DNA of 64,000 nt from positions 3,640,288 through 3,704,287 of the forward strand of contig NC_092676.1 in NCBI RefSeq assembly GCF_964355755.1, read 5' to 3'. This document shows positions 33,209 to 46,200 of this stretch, in pieces (within the stretch, counting starts at the first letter, position 1; each line of letters begins with the position of its first letter). The translations under genes were made by a program, and so were the position numbers. This DNA is from Antedon mediterranea (taxonomy: Eukaryota > Echinodermata > Crinoidea > Comatulida > Antedonidae). Below the pieces are notes generated by a model, which had not been told where the DNA came from, did not search any database, and worked only from the letters and a program-made list of their open reading frames with translations.

Positions 33209-33343
33209 TAAAGATCTCTACACTATCAAACTAGTTTGACAAAAGTGATGCGCCCAAATATGGTAGTGATATAACATCATCATGTTCATATATGGGCACA
33301 TTTTTTTGTCACATAAAGTTAAAGATAGTGTAGAAAGAGCTCA
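33209..33343. mobile_element. MITE, family 1, copy c
   Basis: Degenerate ends (TAAAGATCTCTACACTATCA; GATAGTGTAGAAAGAGCTC) around the family's inner ATATGGGCACA palindrome. Confidence 0.8.
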
Positions 33344-33504
33344 AGTTAAAGGCACCCTGGGATTACATCTGAACAACTTGGAGGAACGTACATGCAACCC
33401 AACACACTTAATTCAACAATGGGTGGCTAACAATATGTTAACATTATTTTTAGCTTACTTGGGGCAATAAATAATTTGTTCTTAAGACTCGTTCCAAGCG
33501 AAAA

Positions 33505-33665
33505 AGAGCGGGTTCTTTGTCTTAATAATAATAATAATAATATTTATTCGGTCATCAATGTAAAAATAACCAGGAATGAGAATAGGCTAAAGCCCAAACA
33601 GATTCTGCACTCACTCCATAATGAGTGACGGTTAATTTTAGATCTGATTTTTCAGCCTGCCTAAA
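33505..33665 (-). mobile_element. 3' UTR end of the CR1/L2-type LINE
   Basis: On the minus strand it matches 17030-17150: ATGGAGTGAGTGCAG, CTGTTTGGGCT, CCTATTCTCATTCCTGG, and ends AATAAATATTATTATTATT. Confidence 0.7.
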
Positions 33666-33845
33666 GAAAAACTATCGGTACCCATTTAAGGTATCTGTCC
33701 TCAGGGTAAAGAAGTAGTAAAATATTTTACAGAAGATAAGATAACTTTGCTACTAAATTTGTATTAATTAAAAATGTAATGAAAGACTAGTGTATTAACT
33801 AGTAAGGCCTATATACAAATATTTAGCAGACTTTCCGACCCCTGG

Positions 33846-34080
33846 GTCATAAAATAACCACTGTGTCAAAAAATGACCTCTGTGTCATAAAATTACCTCT
33901 AGTTCATTAAAAGACCTCTAGTTCATAAAATGACCTCTAGTTCATTAAATGACCTCTAATTCATAAAATGACCTCTAGTTCATTAAATTACCTATGGTTC
34001 ATTTGTGTCATAAAATGACCCCTGGTTCATTAAACGACCTCTGGTTCATAAAATTACCCCTAGGTCATAAAATTAAATCA
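33846..34080 (+). repeat. Minisatellite, ~20-bp unit
   Basis: About eleven copies of GTTCATAAAATGACCTCTA, with alternation of CATAAAATGA and CATTAAATGA units. Confidence 0.75.
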
Positions 34081-34197
34081 AATTTGTCATGTATAACGCC
34101 TACTATTGCACCAATTTATTTGCCATTCACCATCTTATTTTGTGCATTATCCATACGTCGTTTTCTTCCTTAATTTTGATGCAATTTAAAAGAAATT

Positions 34198-37100
34198 TCA
34201 CCACAAAGCATCTTTGCTTTTTGTTGCCTTTGCCATTTCTAACAGTGCCTGCGAAGAATTGAAGAAGAATATTATTATTAAATTACATTATTCAACAAAT
34301 TCAGATTATATTCAATTTAATTTAAGTAAAGAAAGCCCTCTATAGATTAAGCAAGTAAGTACTCGTTGGACTGGTCTAATACGTTTGGTTTTCTAAAAAT
34401 GTTGGACCTTAAACCTCAAGAAAGGTTTTAGGAGGGTTTACAGTTTTGATTTTTTTTTAAAGTTTTTTCTATAAAACACCCAGTTAAAATACAAAAATGT
34501 TTATGGTAAAGATGTACACAAACCACCAGTTATCTAGTGGCATGTCTACCATCAAGCAGAAGATTCTAGGTTCAAATCTAAGTTGAGGCAGATTTCATCC
34601 CTTTACAAGCATATTATAAGAACAAATTATCATTTTTCATTTTATTTGTTCCTATTATTATTTTATCAAAATATATATCACAAAATGCAGATTATAGTAC
34701 GAAATTGTGGTTACATTGTTGTTCACAATGGGTTGTGGTAATTAAAAAACAAAAACAATTGAAATATTAAAAACGAAGCGAATCATAACTGGTGTGTGGT
34801 GCACTATCATTAAAGTGTAAAACAATACCACAAACAAACAAAAAACAAAAAATGAATAAAAAGAAAATTTGAAAAAAAAACAACCAATCATAAAATGGTT
34901 GTATATTGTTTGTTTAAAAAAAAAATTCAAGGAATTTATCAATTATAGAGTTCTGTGGTGCTGACGTCACGACGGTAGGTGGCGCTGCGTGGTTGCTAGC
35001 TAACCAAAAAATGCATTCAAACTGCCTGCGTGACTCCAAATAATTTGATAGAAATACAGATCTACTGTATATGGTTTATCAACACAATAGCGTTGAACGC
35101 ATTTTTTGGTTGGCTAGCAACCACGCAGCGCCATCTATATGACGTCACACTGCAGAACTCTATAAACACATTTTAATAACTGTTCCTGGTTCAATAATAT
35201 ATTTTTAAATGTATATGATTTAATATATAAGTGACATAAACTTTGCCATGATTTAGTTATCCATGTTTTGTGTCTGCCCAAAATCATTTGTCGTGTTTCA
35301 GTTTTGCATAATTGTTATGTTTGGCAATAAAAAGAAAAAAACAAAAGTAAACATTTGAATCAGTCACTTTCATATAAACTTTAATATTCACGATATTGGA
35401 ACTTGATTTTAGTTTACTCATTTTCTTATTTTTTCAGGTAAATAAATTTTGTTTAGATCCAGTTTTTGGTCAAACTGGATAACAATTATGTGACAATAAA
35501 ATGGCATGGCATCTTCATGGGTAACAAAAGACACAAAACCATGTAAGCATGGTCTCTAAAAGAAACAGAACTGTAAATGTTCCTCTCCACCCAACTCTAA
35601 CAATAGAAGAGTACATTATAGTGTGGGTGGTTATTTTTCCAGGTCATTAGTGCTTTACATTGTCTACGTGTGAAGTTGTGTTTTTAGTTTTTTAAAAGCA
35701 CCAGTTTAAAGATAAAAATTAATATTTTTATGTCATTAAAAACTTCCAAAATGATTAGTTTTGGTTAAGTTTTGGTTAAAGATGTATTGTTCCCCAAAAA
35801 CCTGAAAAATAAAGAATAATAAAATCAGACTTTGAATAGGTAATTTTGCAGTTTTAATAATGTTATTCACTTCTGTAGAAAAAAAAAATTTATTTCACTT
35901 ATAAAAAGAACAAATTAATTTTAACCAAAACCATTGTCTGACAGGCATATTTTTTGCTTTAGATTATATTTTTTCAGAATTTTTTTTTTTTTTTTTTCTG
36001 ATCCAGTTTTTGGTCAAAGTGATAACTATTAATGTGACATTAAAATGGCATATTCAACAAAACAATTATTTAGGGAGAAAATACATCCTCAAAAAACATA
36101 CTTTCATCTTTGCATCCTCCTTCTCTTTATAATCTTTCACTTTTTGTTTCGCTATCAACATTTTCTTTTCTTCGTGAGCCTCTCTATTCCGCCGCCTGGC
36201 AGCCATCCTTGCCTGAAAATTATCACTGCAAAATAATGAATTGATGAACTATGATAAATCCAAATAAAATAAACTACGATACGTGAAATGAATTGAAATG
36301 AAAACCATATTATATTACCATATTTTTGACAACATGGACCTAGTGTTCAATATTTTTTGTTCAAGTATTTCTGTAGAATTAAGATAATGTATTCTGTATA
36401 TTATTTTATATAGAAGTTTCACAATTAAATTTTGTATTATTATATCGTGTGTTATAAAAATTTGTTTTAATAGTTTTTTTTTCATTTTTCATTTATTTGT
36501 TTGTTTTGCTAAATTTTCCACACACATCAAATAACAGAACATGTACATTCTAATAAAACATAGATTAATTAATCAGAATTTTTAACTTTTATACAATCAG
36601 AATGTTCAGATAGCAATTGCATTTTATAACACTTTTGTTAACATCTTATTACTGTATTGCATATTTTTCTAAATTTGTTTATGTCGGTTTTATTGTATCG
36701 TCCTAGTTGACAGGGGCTGGTCAAGCACATCACAAGATGACAGTTTTATTACTTTTGCTTTTCCGCTACTCCCCTGTTATACTTTTTTTTTTTTTTTATG
36801 TAGAAAGATTGAAAATAAATAAATAAATAAATAATTATAAATTAGATTAAGAGAAACATGAGTGTCGATGGAGGTCAAATAAGTTCAAAGAACTTTAAGG
36901 CTGACCCCCATTTGAAACATTACAAACATTATAATTATAAATATGTGATAAAAAAGATAATAAAAAAGTAGAAAAAACATGAATTAAAAAAATAATAAAT
37001 AAATAAACAGAGTAGTTATCGGATATGGGATAAAAAGCAAATATGCATATGGAAATATTTAAAATCATGGCACATATTATAATAATAATAACAATATAAT

Positions 37101-39905
37101 GGAAAAAAACGACATATCAGATTGTGTATGTCAGACAATTACTCACTATATGTACAGACAGAAAAGAGATTTCTTGAGGGTATATTTAAAATTAGCAATG
37201 GACGGTTTTTTTTTAAAATTCAATCGAGAGAGAATTCCAAACATTAAACAAATTTCAGGCAAAAACTAGAAAAAAAAAAGAATTTTAAAAATATAGAATT
37301 ACAACCCAAAAAGCAATCAATACAGTAAAGGTCAGGCAACCTGAATTATTTCCTGAAAGATTTTCAGAATGGTTAATTAAAGAAAAAGAAAGAATTTCGA
37401 ACTGCTATATACTTTTAAGAAAAATAAAACTCTGGTTTTGGGAGTGTTTGTGGTTTTTTTATGCTGTCCAGTTTTAATTGTTCTAAAATATACAATTTAA
37501 AAAATGGCTAATTAATAATTTGATGTTATACCTGCTTGTTCCCATGACTATTGAATCGTGAAGGTCGGGGCTCTGCTGTCGTTGTCGTTTACTCTCCGCT
37601 CTTCCTATACGCTTCTCAATCTTCGCATCATGGCCTGTACCTCGTGGTGCTAATTCTTCCAACACCTAAATAAAGAGACCATTTGTTATTTATTTGTCTA
37701 CCAAGTGCTCTCACTTGCACTGATGGAGAGCTACTGTTGCCTGAAAGCTCTAATTTTTCTGGCTGTTTTACTTTATCGTTTTGATTTAGCTTTTTGCTTA
37801 TTTTATTTTCATTGAGATCCCACCACTGATAGTCACGGCATTGTCATTATTTTTAAAACACATATTTTTAATTTAGACTTTGATTAAAACATTTGATTGA
37901 TTTTGTACACAATTTTTAACATACATTTTTACATTTTATTGTTATTATTATTATTATTTTAAATTGAAGAAATACTGTTCCAAATGAGCAGTATAACTTG
38001 CATGTTTGTTTGTGTTTTTTTACTCACCATATTGTTGTGCTTTTTGAATTGCTTCCTTTCATATTTTAATCGTTTTCTTTCTTCTTCTCTATTTTCTTCT
38101 TCTTGAGCTTTTAAAAATGTTGGCTAAATCGAAAATAAATTATAGATTAATAAAGAAAAAAAAAGAATACAGAGATTCACTTCATGCAAGTCAAAACTTG
38201 AATCATAAACATTATATCATATTTTGTATTATAGAAATTGAATATTCATATAGAGAATTAAAAACATTTTATTGCTAATAAAAATAGTAGCGGCAGGGTA
38301 GAACTAAATTACATACAGGTAAAGTAGGGCCTTGTACAGGCCTTGCCAATCCTCCAGAAGGCATAGTAGGGCCTAACACAGGCCTAAATGTGTCGCCTGT
38401 GGGCATGGTTGGGCCCATCACCGGCCTAAATGTATCGCCTGTGGGCATGGTTGGACCCAACACCGGCCTAGAAGAATGTCCCGAAGATTCCCCTTGTAGC
38501 TCTTTTGTACCGTACATCGCATCAGAGGCAGCTTTTAATTGGCTACCAGCCTTTTTACCAAACGTCGAAAATGTTCTTTCTCCGGGACTTGTCATCGAAC
38601 TCCATTTTCCAATATTACTTCGAACCGTCTCCATATTTTTGTTATTGACAGTTGTAGCAAACTAAAGAATACAAAAACAAAGATACATTTTCAAAAATTA
38701 AAAAGAGTCCATGACTCATGGATTGAAATTTAGTGATTACTACAACTTAATATTTTTTTAAGACAAAGAATATCTCTTCTTTCTCATCATAGTGCCATTC
38801 AATACAACAATTCCTTATGTAAAGTTTCAATGAAAATAAAAACTAATTACAAAATAAATAAAACATTTATTTATGATTCATACAAACAAAAAATAAGAAA
38901 CTAGATAAAATCCGACGTCATTTGTCTTGGTAACCTTTTGTGCTTAACATACTGTAAGTACAACATGGTAAAAAACAGGGATTTTTTAAAGCTCTGTCTA
39001 CACTATCAAACTAGTTTGACAAAAAAAGTGTGATATATGTAGTAATATCATCATGTCCATTTATGGGCACATCACATTTTTTTGTCACATAAAGTTTTAA
39101 GTGTAGACAAAGCTTAATAGCAATCTTTATTATTAATAAAACCAATACCTTAATAAATATATTATATAAATATTATATTTTATATTGATAACAGCATTTC
39201 AAACTATTTTTATTTATTGCTTTATTTGTTTGTGAAATATCATATATATATCACTTTTAAAATCTTTTCTCAATGAATTAATTATTTAGTCAATACAGGT
39301 ATATAACCTTTAATCAATGTTTCTAAATCGTTAATTTTTCAGTAAGATTATTCCATAAAAAATAAACCATGATATTTTATTGATTTCATACCAAGGTTCA
39401 TTTTGAACTTTATTATTGCATACATGAAAACAGTCTTATTTGTGTAGCCACTCCAAAATCAAAGTAATTGTTTATTTCTTTGAAAAGAATATTTAATTTT
39501 TCAGGAAGATTATTCAATAATATGAACAATAAACATTGAAATTTTATTGATTTTATACAACGGTCCGTTTTGAACTTTATTATTGCAAACAATCCTATTT
39601 GTGTGGCCACTCCCAATAGTAGTAAATCAAAGTAAATACATGGTAAAAATTTTTTTTATTTCTTTGAATCTTTAATTTTTCAGGAAAATTATTCCACAAT
39701 ATGATTAATAAACATTGAAATTTTATTGATTCCATACCAAGGTCGTTTTGAACTTTACAGGACGTATCATTGCGTACGTGCAAACCGTCCTGTTTGTGTT
39801 GCCACTCCCAAAAGTAGCAAGTTAATGTATCAAACTTACCTTCCACTTATATTTAGTTTTTGACGAAGCCGACACGTCTGTTGTATCAATGCCATCATAG
39901 AATTT
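34198..39905 (-). CDS. Conserved nuclear-type Arg/Glu-rich protein (six coding exons found; 5' end not found)
   Basis: Exons: 39905-39840, 38661-38317, 38123-38028, 37665-37532, 36225-36102 and 34248-34198, all with GT-AG junctions and compatible phases (0,0,0,2,0). The joined 271 residues run YDGIDTTDV...; three RPV-x-GPTMP-type repeats; a charged helix (EEENREEERKRLKYERKQFKKH); VLEELAPRGTGHDAKIEKR; SPDLHDSIVMG; ARMAARRRNREAHEEKK; a YKEKEDAKMKALLEMAK helix; and the end SKDALW. The order GPTLP, EELxP, E-K-R, LMG, AARRR, AKE-Mx-L matches an eukaryote-wide family of small uncharacterised nuclear proteins that I recognise by pattern but cannot name with certainty. A minus-strand AATAAA lies at 34120-34115. 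The initiating exon must be upstream of 39905 or non-standard; I did not find it. Confidence 0.8.
34505..34612 (+). mobile_element. tRNA-like SINE fragment in the last intron
   Basis: A-box-like TTATCTAGTGGCATGTCT and B box AGGTTCAAATCTAAG, spaced as in tRNA-derived SINEs. Confidence 0.45.
34943..35165. mobile_element. MITE with ~75-bp TIRs (family 3)
   Basis: TTATAGAGTTCTG-, GACGTCA-, GGCGCTGCGTGGTTGCTAGC and AACCAAAAAATGC occur in order at the left and inverted at the right, ending CAGAACTCTATAA. It is intronic in the minus-strand gene 34198-39905. Confidence 0.8.
35700..36060 (+). repeat. Dispersed repeat R, copy 1
   Basis: It contains AAAGATGTATTGT-CCCCAAAAA (near 35771; again at 60420) and GATCCAGTTTTTGGTCAAA...GACATTAAAATGGCATATTC (36000; again near 46301 and, in part, 35457). 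An interspersed family of unknown type. Confidence 0.5.
36690..36832 (+). mobile_element. LINE 3' end with AAAT tail
   Basis: TTGTATCGTCCTAGTTGACAGGGGCTGG..., CCGCTACTCCCCTG and a terminal (AAAT)n run. This looks like another CR1-type 3' UTR; no coding part is left. Confidence 0.45.
38987..39116. mobile_element. MITE, family 1, copy d
   Basis: TAAAGCTCTGTCTACACTAT to GTGTAGACAAAGCTTA, inside an intron of the minus-strand gene. Confidence 0.85.
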
Positions 39906-41602
39906 CTATAAAGACAAATACATTTGCAAAACAATATTAATTATTTATTTTCTTTATTAAATTTAAACAGTATAAATATAAGTTTACTACTTCACAGGCT
40001 CCTGTCAAAGTCAATGATAAAACTAAACGGATATTTTTTCCTTGCATTTGATCAATTTGCTGTACTGTATAAACTTTCATCATACTCAGATCAAGTACAA
40101 ATTTACATACATACATGTATGTATGTAAATTTGATCCGAGCCCCGCACAACCTCCAACCTACAACCGGAGGCGTACGACGTCATCAACAGATGACGTCAA
40201 GAATGACCAAGCTGCATTAACACTCCGCAGTCAGTTGAGAAGGATCTCTGATAGAGATCGAAACGTTCGAGTAAGTACTCAGTTAACTTGTGCTTTTACA
40301 AAAACGAAATTTGTCATCTATACAAAATCAAAGCTAAATGAAATTCTTTCATGAATTTAACCTGTTTTTATGCAATCATTTAGCAAGCCTTGTTTAGGAA
40401 ACACACTTATAATAATAATAATTCAACAATTATTAGTTTCTATCAATGGTATAACAATACAATAAAAAGAGTGGTAATGTATAATGAGAAAATACAAAAA
40501 ATACCATTAATAGAGGATCTTGCAAGAAGAGATTTCTTGTCACGCAAGACCAATAAACAAAAAGAAAAAAATACTTTGTATATAATTATATATATAAAAC
40601 AAAAAAGTCATGACAACAAACAGTTTGAAGGTCTAGTTTGAGTACAATGATAATAAATGATTTTTACGAAAAGTTGGGAGAGATTACAGTGATTGCCTCA
40701 TGAGCGTTCGCATGTTATTTAAAAAATGCAGTACCTCCAAAAGAAAACAATTTAACAAAATCCCTAACATTTTCAAATTAAATATTCTATTAATAATTAT
40801 TATTCTATTGTTAACGTTTTCCATCTTCCGACATTACGCTTTCCACAATTTGTTTCCATTTTTTTTCTGTTTATGGCAGGATGGTTTGTTATTGTGTTAG
40901 TGTTTACTAGTCCTTGTAAGTCTTTCTTTATTTGATTCATCCAGTTATTTCTTGGTCTTCCTACGGGTCGTTTTAATTAATTATTAATATTTCTATTAAT
41001 AATAAAATTAATAATTGTGTTAGCTAAAAGTGTACATGTGTTTTCTAAAAAATAAACCTCTTTCAAAGAATTACAGTATCACTTTAAATAACAATAAATT
41101 GTGTACAAGTTATATATACAAATCCACATAATCCGTTTCTCTGATTGACTGAAAGTCGTTACTGCTTTAACAATAGAAAAGAATTGAAATCAAAATCTGG
41201 CAATTACATGACATTGACAGGTAATCATCTTAAGTCTGTATTTCCCTTTGATCTTTACAGCCTCATACCATACTTAAATTGCCATTAGGAAACAAGGAAT
41301 AATAATAGTGACGTAGTTACACTGAGATAATGCTCACTTGACATTCTTATCAGTGTATTTTGGTGGGAAAAGAAGGTCGTACCTTCCGGCCAGGACGTCT
41401 GAACAACATGTTCACATTGTCTTTTGTTCACCATTTTATCGCTGCGAACCTTGTCATGAACTTGTTTGTTGTCGCTTTTCACTGAAGACAATTAAATCAA
41501 ATTTCTACAGGAATGGTTCACTAGTATTTGTATGCCAGTTTGATTGTTGATGGGTTTGCTAAACTAAAAATTGCATCAAGTGAAAATTGATTTAGACACA
41601 AG
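39906..41602. other. Intergenic, with a degenerate hammerhead-like hairpin
   Basis: No gene seen. At 40235-40270 TTGAGAAG, a GATCTC/GAGATC stem and GAAACGTTCGAG repeat in degraded form the layout of the motif at 15035-15095. GACGTCA words occur near 40172-40200. Confidence 0.45.
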
Positions 41603-43117
41603 TTGATTTTGATGAGGAAGATGGCATTTTCAACCATATATGTTCTTGTTAGTTTGTTAAGCATTTATGCAGAACAAGTGGTCGGACAGCTGACACTAGG
41701 CCAGTGGCCTCAAACAATAACAACTGCAAGTCCAGGAGAAGATGTTACTTTGCCCTGTCAGATAATAGGGATCGATCATAAGAATTACGCAGTGATGTGG
41801 CTAGCTAATAGACAACCAATTGTTAGTAGCCAACCGTCATTAATTAATAAAAATCTTAATAGAGTTATAGTTGAAGATTTTAAAATGTCAATTAATGATG
41901 ACAGATTTGACTTAATTATCTCTATCAGTGATTACGTAGCTTCTAAATTCAACCTGTCTTTGTTTGTCTGCACGGTAGTAAAAAGTGACAACCCAAGCCA
42001 TTATCGAATACAAACATCAAATTCAACATTGCTTATAAAAAACTGGAGTTTTGAAGCGCCAACATGTTCCAATCAGCCGGACGATGACGGACGTGTACAG
42101 TGTCAGTATTCAATCAACCATTTAACGAACGGAAAATTAAGCTTTCTTGGGAATTTCGTACAAATTCAAACCACAACAAGAATGGTAAACAACTACACAA
42201 TTTTGGAATATGCAACAAATTTACAAGACGTAGACAAAATTGTTCTTTGCGAGGTACTGAATGAAATCTTAGACGAAACAAGAGGTTGTACGACAGGTTT
42301 GTTAAAAATAAATTTAAGGTCACCGTTAAACCCTACACAACCTACGCAAAATTCAGAGACAACTTCTACATCAGATGCAAGTACAACTTTGTTGCCGACG
42401 ATACCACCTTCAAGTACCTCAATAATTTGGATACTATTACCGGTAGTTGTTACGCTGATTATGCTCATATCTTTACTTTGTACCGTATGGTTTATTAAAG
42501 TAAATTGTCTTAAAAAGAAAATAGCTTCTAGAGAAAGTGTTAATAATTCTAGTAAAAGAGATAGCACATCGCAAAAACTACGACATGACTACGAAGATAT
42601 ACCAAATGACCATAACCAGTTAAACACAAACATTATGTACGTACACAATAACGAAGGAACACATGAATTACCATCAAAGAAAATGTCATTACCGCATGAA
42701 TATGAAGAGATCAAACCTGATCAAGCACAATTTGTTGAGAATTCAGGACGAAATTCCATAATTGAGAATTTAAACGATCAAATTCATGAGTACGCTGTGT
42801 TGAATAGAGAGAACGACGAACATTTTCAAGGTACTGTAAACATGACTGAAAATAAAGAACGCTGCAATGTGCAAATTATTAACGACTATGAAAGTTTGTG
42901 TATGGAAAACAAAACGCAAGAGAGTGATCTAGGTTACATAAACGAAGGAAGGCATGAATATGCAGTTTTGAATGCAGAAATTGAAAACAAAGAAGAAAGT
43001 CTAACCAGTGAATACAACAAACCAAATGTTCAAGAAATGAAGGAAGAATACTTATGGTGTAAGAATGAAGTTTACGAGTCATGTGAGGACCTTCAGATTA
43101 CCAACAATAAAACTTAA
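41603..43117 (+). CDS. IgSF receptor H: two Ig domains, TM, multi-tyrosine tail (family beta)
   Basis: Single-exon frame of 504 residues; an alternative start at 41621 (MAFST) leaves the signal peptide intact. Ig1 is V-like (DVTLPC...LSLFVC). Ig2 (EAPTC...IVLCEV...RGC) aligns with domain 2 of genes J-M; domain 3 of those genes is absent. A Thr/Pro-rich stalk and a transmembrane helix about 273-298 follow. The ~200-residue tail has YEDI, YVHN, YEEI, YAVL, YESL, YINE, YAVL, YNKP and YESC. YEEI is the known optimum for SRC-family SH2 domains. YxxL pairs are too far apart for a canonical ITAM, and position -2 lacks the ITIM hydrophobic residue. It could be activating or adaptor-recruiting; polarity cannot be read from sequence. 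Poly-A signal 43443-43448. Confidence 0.9.
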   Translation: MILMRKMAFSTIYVLVSLLSIYAEQVVGQLTLGQWPQTITTASPGEDVTLPCQIIGIDHKNYAVMWLANRQPIVSSQPSLINKNLNRVIVEDFKMSINDDRFDLIISISDYVASKFNLSLFVCTVVKSDNPSHYRIQTSNSTLLIKNWSFEAPTCSNQPDDDGRVQCQYSINHLTNGKLSFLGNFVQIQTTTRMVNNYTILEYATNLQDVDKIVLCEVLNEILDETRGCTTGLLKINLRSPLNPTQPTQNSETTSTSDASTTLLPTIPPSSTSIIWILLPVVVTLIMLISLLCTVWFIKVNCLKKKIASRESVNNSSKRDSTSQKLRHDYEDIPNDHNQLNTNIMYVHNNEGTHELPSKKMSLPHEYEEIKPDQAQFVENSGRNSIIENLNDQIHEYAVLNRENDEHFQGTVNMTENKERCNVQIINDYESLCMENKTQESDLGYINEGRHEYAVLNAEIENKEESLTSEYNKPNVQEMKEEYLWCKNEVYESCEDLQITNNKT

Positions 43118-43442
43118 ATACTTAATATACTGAGAGGTTGAGGGTTAGGGGTTGGGGGTTGGGATTGAAGGTGGTTAATTACAAGTTTTTACATTCAGCC
43201 AACATTTTAACCAATCTCAACCAAAGTATTGGAATACTTTATTTTATATATTAAATACAACTCTTGCTTTAAATAATCTTTTAGATATTGCTTATACTAT
43301 ATTATATGCTATACTATCTAGATTATTAATTTCATTATGTAAAATATTTTACTGTATGACATATGGATTATGTAACTTATTAAAATTCACACAGTATTTG
43401 TTCAACTCAACGGACTGATATTTTTAATCTTGTACTAAATTG

Positions 43443-43448
43443 AATAAA
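43443..43448 (+). terminator. Poly-A signal of gene H
   Basis: AATAAA about 325 bp after the stop. Confidence 0.45.
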
Positions 43449-43719
43449 GAATAATATACAACTTCAAATCTCTGTCATTTTCATTTTCCAGAAAAAGTTG
43501 TTATAATTGAATGCATGATGATGAAATCATGCATAGCAATTAATTACTAAATTTGTGTAACAATGAGTGCACACATTTTCAACATGGGCTTCTTTTCAAG
43601 GATTAATGCAGTAACTACATTTTATTCATGCTTGTTTATACAATAGTTTATGTAATAATTCAGCAAGCTTTCTTTGGTAATTATGCAATAAAGACTGTTT
43701 ATTGCATGACCTTCTACCT

Positions 43720-43879
43720 TAAGCTTTGTCTACACTATCAAACTAGTTTGACCAAAACAAATTGGATATGCCCAAATATGGTAGTGATAACCCCAAATAT
43801 GATAGTAATATGACATCATCATGTCTATATTTGGGCACATCATCACATTTTTTGGTTTGATAATGTAGACAGAGCTTTA
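43720..43879. mobile_element. MITE, family 1, copy e
   Basis: TTAAGCTTTGTCTACACTAT to ATAATGTAGACAGAGCTTTA. The inner CCAAATATG-gTAGT segment is duplicated in this copy. Confidence 0.85.
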
Positions 43880-45649
43880 CATAAAACTAAAAATCATGTA
43901 AATATGCAGTTACTGAAGTAGAATAATATTGACACGATCCTTTTACGAGACTGTAATTGTCACATACTGACCAATGAGATATAATAAAATGTTTTGAAAT
44001 GATCAATATGTAATACTTTACGTTTCAGTATTAGAAATAGTACAAAAGGTCATTTATAATACATTTTCAATGTAGTGGTATATTCCTCACACAGTAGACT
44101 CAGACACTGGCTTGAAAATTATTAATTTTTACTAGAATTTTTGTTTTGATCAAGATTTTTGTTCAAGATACAACACAAGATGGATTGTGTTATTGGTTAT
44201 TGGCAAAGTAGGTTTGAAGCTGCAGAGATTATTTCAAATGATAGAAATATTTTGGTAAACCAGTATTGATAACATTGCTGAAAGTTTCTCAATTCTAGGT
44301 GATGAAATGAATTTCACACTTTTTATCAAAATATCATGTTTAATAGATTTTGAACCATCTTCTACTAGTATTAAAACAAAGTATATATGTTCCGTGTTTG
44401 AACCAAGCGATAAAGGTGTCCCTGTTGAAACAGCAATTTCATTGTTATTATACAGAAACATACATTTAGTTCTCCTTTGTGTGGAGACATCAAGACAACA
44501 GTTATCATTGGAGAAACATTATCATTAGGATGTTTCCCACCAGTAGTCCAGTCCCTAAGGGGAAATGATGTTACCATAGTGGATACAAGTGTGCCCTTTG
44601 GCATGTTGATAGAACATGATATGGAGATACCAAAACAAAGTTACTGGAAATCTGATTTGACCTCTGTGACCTCTGACCTCAATTTTTATATTTCTATCTT
44701 AAACAGCCATATCTCCGCAACGGGTTTGACAATTGAAATGATATTGGTGTCAAATAGATCAGAGGGTACATATTTATATTCGCTCTAATAGAACTTTTTT
44801 CCAAAAAACGACCGGAAATGTAATTTCTCAATGTTTTGACCTTTGACCTCGGCTTACTATATCTCAATAACTACTGGTCAAATTTTCTTGAAATTTGTTT
44901 CAAATTGTTAAGAGCATACATATTTATATATACTCTAATTAAACATGTTCTTCCAAATCCACAGGAAATGTCATTTACTGACCTTTGACCTTTAATGTTT
45001 AAATATGTCTGTATCTCTGTAACCAAATGTCATAAAAAGTTCAACTTGGTGTCAAAATGTTCAAAATGTAAACATTTATATTAGCTCTAATAGAAGATGT
45101 TATCATATTTTTACTGGAAATGCCAGTTTGAGGTATGACCAGGATATACTGTTAAGCGTGCGTGTGTCATAGCCTACTTATAATAATATACCTAAAATAT
45201 AGATTTAATGGACCAGAACTACATTCAATATCCTATCTAGCCTTTTACAATTTTTTTAAAACTTAATGTTTAATTTAATTTCAATATATAATTCCATCGC
45301 ATGGTAGGCCTACACCGTAAGAGCAACATTTAATATCAACAAAAAATTAAATAAACTTAAAAGTTAAATAACATTAAAAAAAAAGAAAGAAAATCAGGAT
45401 CTTAAAGAAAGAAAAGAAGAATTAACCAATGCGATTTGATACTCATAAAACATATGACCTAATTATCAATTAATTGCTTGAAGTATGCTGACAAAATAAA
45501 ATGCTTGAAACAGTGAGGAAAAAGCGAAGAAAAGAAAAACATATGTTTAAAATATTAGAAATCTGAAAAGGATCAAAGACAAATTAATTACAAAGCTGAT
45601 TTCTTTTCAAGAACATACTGTAGTGGAATATAAAAGGAAAACAAACCAG

Positions 45650-46200
45650 TGAGCAGTCAAAATTACCATCTTGGCTTGATGAGGCAATAACACATCCAGC
45701 TCATAACACTCTACAACAAAATCTTTGAAACCAGAAGAAATCAAGAGAAGCAATGATAATTATACTTTAATCCACAAAAACATGACAAAACTGACATCAA
45801 CCATTACCGACCAAACGAACATTATCACATGTACACAAATAATTTACAAAAGTAATCAAAAAACAAAATCAGAGACCGACTAGAAGTAAATAAACCAATA
45901 TATAAGGCTTTATACAGTAGGACCATCTTATACAGTTGGTCAATCAACTAAAATAAAAAGGAAATGAATATCACCAAATCTTTGATTTAGAGATTATCAG
46001 AAAGCATTTGACTCAATAAAACAGGCATTACCATATTAGAGGGAAATATTATACCTCAACAAATATTGATTACGATTGTTCAAAGAGAAGTTAAGGAAGA
46101 TTAGTAAGACAAGGTGACACTTAAGATCTTCACTGCATTGGAAGAGGTGTTTAATCAAAGAGCTAATCTAAAAAATAGAGTAAATATCACTTTAAAGACA
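45650..46200 (+). mobile_element. Decayed RTE-type LINE reverse transcriptase fragment
   Basis: Frameshifted remnants of the RT core can be followed: HKN-DKTDIN-NHYR-type start, EIR-DRLE, a TVGQ stretch, DYQKAFDSIK (about 45995-46020), then RLVRQGDTL and FTALEEVFN (about 46100-46155). The pair QGDT-SP-FT-LEEVF is typical of RTE-clade elements. It is nested in the 3-kb TIR transposon. Confidence 0.6.

Noticed and set aside
33846-34080. CRISPR-like array
   Set aside because: Direct repeats without unique spacers, in animal DNA; this is an ordinary minisatellite.
42592-43100. A canonical ITAM in receptor H
   Set aside because: YxxL/I motifs are present, but spacings are well outside the 6-12 residues of an ITAM and the -2 positions are not ITIM-like.
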